From Glandiceps talaboti (lineage: Eukaryota; Hemichordata; Enteropneusta; Spengelidae), in contig NW_027554309.1 of NCBI RefSeq assembly GCF_964340395.1, forward strand, positions 1 through 22,572: a stretch of 22,572 bases of DNA, given 5' to 3'. A program made the translations under genes and the position numbers. Below are positions 17,990 to 22,572 of the stretch, one piece after another (within the stretch, counting starts at the first letter, position 1; the number at the start of each line of letters is the position of its first letter). Under the pieces are notes generated by a model that searched no databases, was not told the DNA's origin, and saw only the letters and a list, made by a program, of their open reading frames with translations.

Positions 17990-20163
17990 GTCCCTTTGTT
18001 CTCGAGGGAGATTTTATTTTAGCTCCTGATTTAAATCTTGATTGATCAGGAGGTAATCGAAAAACTTGGAAACAATTCTATTTAGCAAATGGGCCAGAGT
18101 TTTGTTAACCGACATTTGGCGGGTTTCCATGGAGATAGGAAAGGTTTTGCATGGCATAGACACTTTCCAACTTTGATGGAGAGGAGATTAGATTTAATAT
18201 TATTATCTCTGATTTCTTGCAGCAAAGTGTTAATAAATACAGTGTAAATAGTACAGATTAAAACTGAGGTTGAATCCGATCACTTAGCTGTTTCTTTAAT
18301 TGTATAGAATGATATTTGTAAGCGTGGACCATGTCATTGGAAATTTAAGGAAAGTCTTACCCATGATGTAATCTATACAAAGAACATCTGTAATATGATA
18401 ATATCAATTTATGGGTTCATGATTGTAATAGTGAAAACACTACTTATATTTGGGCTGGATTGTTCTGTTTTATCGCAAAGGGAAAGTAAAAACTGGATTC
18501 TGAAGAGAAAATATTGCAGATCTAGAACGTCAAGTTATACATTTGTATAACATCCCTGTTTGTCATACACCTAGTGAGGTAAATTATAGGCGCCTGGAAG
18601 TAGCCAAGGGAGATCTTGAAAAGGAATATGAATATATCACTGAAGGTTCCATTATTCGACCACGTGTTTTGTGGTATGAAAAGGTGAACAAATGATAAGT
18701 ATTGTCTTGGTTTAGAAAAAGCGGAGAAAAATAAAACAACTTCAGAGGTTGAAGAAAAATGAAAATACTACATTTAGAAAAGTATAGTGAAATTCTTCAT
18801 GAAATTAAATTATTTTATTCAAATTTATAGCAAAGGTAATACGGATATCTTTTTGAATCAGGGCTACACCCAGAGCAGACGAATCTCTGCGACGACAGTC
18901 CTTTAACCATGGACGAGTTATTCCAGGTGTAAACACTTTTCCAAAAACTAAAAGTCAAGGTAATGATGCCTGACAATCAAATTTTATGTTAACTTTTGGT
19001 CAGTTTGTTTTAGATTTTGGTTAATCCCGTGGAGAATTTCTTTTCAAGGTTCATTTTCATGGATCATTTTAACTTTGGCCAATTTTGTATTTAAAAAGTG
19101 GTTAAATCTTTATATTGTACAATAAAATGTACAGTTATGCATAATGGTTACAACACTGGATATTTTAGATGAGGGCGTGGTGTCAGGCAAGGAGACCCTC
19201 TCTCTCCACTTTTTTTTTTAATTTTAGTGTTAGAGACACTGTTATTCTCTATCAAGTCAAACACAGATATGAAAGGTCACACAAATCGTAAGTTGTGAAG
19301 CTAAGGAATAGGCGCGCATTTGCCGATGATATGGTATGACCTGTATTCTATAGACTCTGCGGAGTCAGCCAGTGTATTGTTTAAAGTCCTTGGGAAGTTT
19401 CATGACAGCTCAGGTTTAAAAGATGGATATAAATATTGGAAATGTGAGGCTGTCTGTCTTGGTAATCGCAGAGGATAGGCAGTGTGGGGTCAGATGGTCC
19501 AACTTTACTCCACCATTAAACTTATTGGTATCCGATTTTCACATTAAAGCTACTGCCCTATAAGAGAACCTTACAAAACCCATTGGAAATCTAAAAAAAT
19601 CCCTTGAAAAGTTGGAAATGTAGAAATTAAGTCTTATAGAAAAAAATCAAGTTATAAAGACACTAGCACTCTCAAAACTGACCTGCATTCTGGTAAATAC
19701 CACGATACCAAATGGTGTTATCAAAGATATACACAAATTAATTTATGAATTACTATAGGAGAGGCGGGATAGGGTTGCCAGGAAGACAATGGTAATTACT
19801 ATGGGAGAGGTGGGATAGGGTTGCCAGGAAGACAATATTTGGGGAGGTGGGCCAAACATTTATTTTGTAATGATTGTACTACACACTTGGAAAATTTTAG
19901 TACTTGATAAGATGAAAAAAAGTTGGGGCCGCTTTTATTGAAATGCAACTTTAATATAACATTTTTTTACCTGTGCGCTTGACAGATTTTGTTGGCGAAT
20001 GTTTGGATATATGGTCTGATATAAATAATCTAGGCGATCATGATCATTTAATTTGGAATAATAAAAACATATAAGTTGGTGGGAATTCAGTTTTCTATGG
20101 CAAATTCCAGGAAGTAGGTATTTCTTTTGTTTCTGATCTTTTTATATATAATATATATAATTC
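17990..20163 (+). pseudogene. Decayed L1/Tx1-type LINE: endonuclease and reverse transcriptase remnants
   Basis: Translation in shifting plus frames shows an ordered ORF2. An APE-type endonuclease tail comes first: GDFILAPDLNLD near 18007, then GFAWHRHFPTLMERRLDLIL near 18150, then ESDHLAVSL near 18275. A linker follows with EYITEGSIIRPRVLWYEK near 18630. The start of RT, LCDDSPLTMDELFQ, is near 18880. Core RT blocks [14 protein letters not shown] (near 19175) and AFADDM (near 19315) come next. Post-RT sequence RRDRVARKTM lies near 19770. Frames change repeatedly and carry many stops. No intact protein is possible. Confidence 0.8.
19748..19836 (+). repeat. 46-bp tandem duplication inside the LINE remnant
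   Basis: Two adjacent units, 19748-19793 and 19794-19836, share a block containing GGGATAGGGTTGCCAGGAAG and differ at only a few positions. It looks like a local duplication that occurred after the element decayed, since it disrupts the reading frame. Confidence 0.8.
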
Positions 20164-21439
<1,276 letters not shown>

Positions 21440-21443
21440 AATA

Positions 21444-21541
<98 letters not shown>
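21440..21541. repeat. (TA)n microsatellite
   Basis: About 100 bp of almost pure TA dinucleotide, directly after the LINE 3' coding end. Confidence 0.96.
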
Positions 21542-21542
<1 letters not shown>

Positions 21543-21622
21543 AGTAAAATTAAAAGAACAGAACCCATGTTTCAGGGGGTTTAGTTTATCACTGTGTAAC
21601 GTTTATAAATATATATAAATCA

Positions 21623-22120
21623 ATTCTAGGGCAAATGATAACGTTGATTTTCATCAAGTGAAATGGCTATCCTTGCATCAATTTGTTCAAAAATGAATTT
21701 GAAATTACTTAAAATTTTATTTTAGAAGATTACCATCTTTCGATGAAAGTAATTCTTTTCTTTCTGTATTTCCATTCTTTTTTCTTAAAGTATGATTTTA
21801 CTGTGGAAATCTAATTAATGTTGTCACATGGTTTGAAATAATATATAAAATCGAGTATGACGTATTTAATATATAGCGATCACAAAGTACGTGTAATGAA
21901 TGATTTCATTAATATAGACATTGCATTCTATATTACCAATTAAAAGTTAACATGGGAATATTAATTATGACATTATCAGCAAAATATGAAATGCAGAATT
22001 ATTGATGATATCGACAAACAGATGACCAATCAGTTTCTAACAGGGTGACACACATTTTGATTATTAATTGCCTATCTTTCGTTTTCTTTGATGAATTGTC
22101 ATATGATATTAGAACGCACA
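21623..22120 (+). repeat. Direct repeat copy B (498 bp)
   Basis: Second copy of the 466-bp block at 20164-20629, offset by 1459 bp at its start, same orientation. The main differences are an insertion of roughly 37 bp near 21687-21723, a small deletion near 21786 and scattered substitutions. It is followed after about 35 bp by another GACA/GA microsatellite. Confidence 0.88.
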
Positions 22121-22151
22121 AGTAGGGCGCCCTCTAAGGCCAGAGAAGGTA

Positions 22152-22160
22152 TATTGAGAG

Positions 22161-22194
<34 letters not shown>

Positions 22195-22196
22195 CC

Positions 22197-22233
<37 letters not shown>

Positions 22234-22378
22234 CAGAGAGAAAGGGGAAGAGAGAGAGAGAGAGAGTGGGGGGGTTGAGTGATTGAGGGAGCGAGGGAGG
22301 GAGGGGAGAGGGAGGGAGGGAGGGAGAGGGAGGGAGGGAGAGAGGGAGGGAGACGAAGGGAGGGAGGGAGAGAGGGAG
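22152..22378. repeat. Compound microsatellite (GACA)n-(GA)n-(GGGA)n
   Basis: GACA units to about 22202, GA units to about 22230, mixed GA to 22266, then a long purine-only GGGA/GGGAGA block to 22378. Frames across it on both strands are low-complexity translations. Confidence 0.95.
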
Positions 22379-22572
22379 TACAAAGAAGATTGGACATAAA
22401 TGTCGAATAGACAGTCGATAAATGATACTCTGATAGGATTTCATTTGTTAATTATAATGTACAAACTGAATCAATGTGAAATACATTTATGATGACAGAT
22501 AGACAGATATTATCCTGAACAAAGACTGTTACAACGTGGATTCTCCACTCGTCCCTCGGGCGATAAAAATCA
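22379..22572. other. Right flank, nothing recognised
   Basis: AT-rich sequence without recognisable genes or repeats. Confidence 0.4.

Overview
This is eukaryotic, almost certainly metazoan, DNA. It has spliced genes with GT-AG and GC-AG introns, a class A GPCR, LINE and Penelope-like retroelements, a tRNA-derived SINE and many long microsatellites. The AT-rich base composition and the repeat mix suggest a marine invertebrate such as a lophotrochozoan or cephalochordate. I cannot name the species.

Layout. Positions 1-4490 are non-coding, with simple repeats and a few cAMP- or nuclear-receptor-type motifs. An intronless rhodopsin-like receptor of 364 aa, probably peptide-binding, lies on the minus strand at 4493-5587. 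Positions 5650-8120 hold mainly GA/GACA and CA/CATA/CATC tracts, plus a short Penelope-terminus-like motif. A five-exon plus-strand gene runs from 8123 to 14094. Its conceptual product is about 1094 aa: an N-terminal Cys/His-containing part, a coiled coil, a Cys/His cluster and a large C-terminal region like an uncharacterised, possibly transposase-derived, metazoan family. One intron is GC-AG and contains a tRNA-derived SINE. Another contains a hairpin followed by (TGTC)n(TG)n.

The most interesting locus is at 16140-16790 on the minus strand. It is an intronless 130-aa gene consisting of little more than a HIRAN domain, the 3'-DNA-end-binding module of HLTF/Rad5 fork remodelers. The stop codon is followed after 20 nt by a perfect replication-dependent histone mRNA 3' stem-loop and then by a U7-type purine-rich downstream element. 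Upstream are an octamer ATGCAAAT, a CCAAT box and a CArG box. The gene therefore has histone-gene architecture but encodes a putative replication-fork DNA-binding protein. I infer S-phase-restricted, non-polyadenylated expression.

The right end (16858-22572) is retroelement-rich. It has a Penelope-like GIY-YIG fragment cut off exactly at a CATA microsatellite. It also has a decayed L1/Tx1-type LINE that is broken by stop codons and frameshifts and interrupted by about 500 bp plus a 167-bp GA tract. A direct duplicate of the 500-bp block lies beyond the LINE 3' end. Most remaining open frames are microsatellite translations or antisense shadows.
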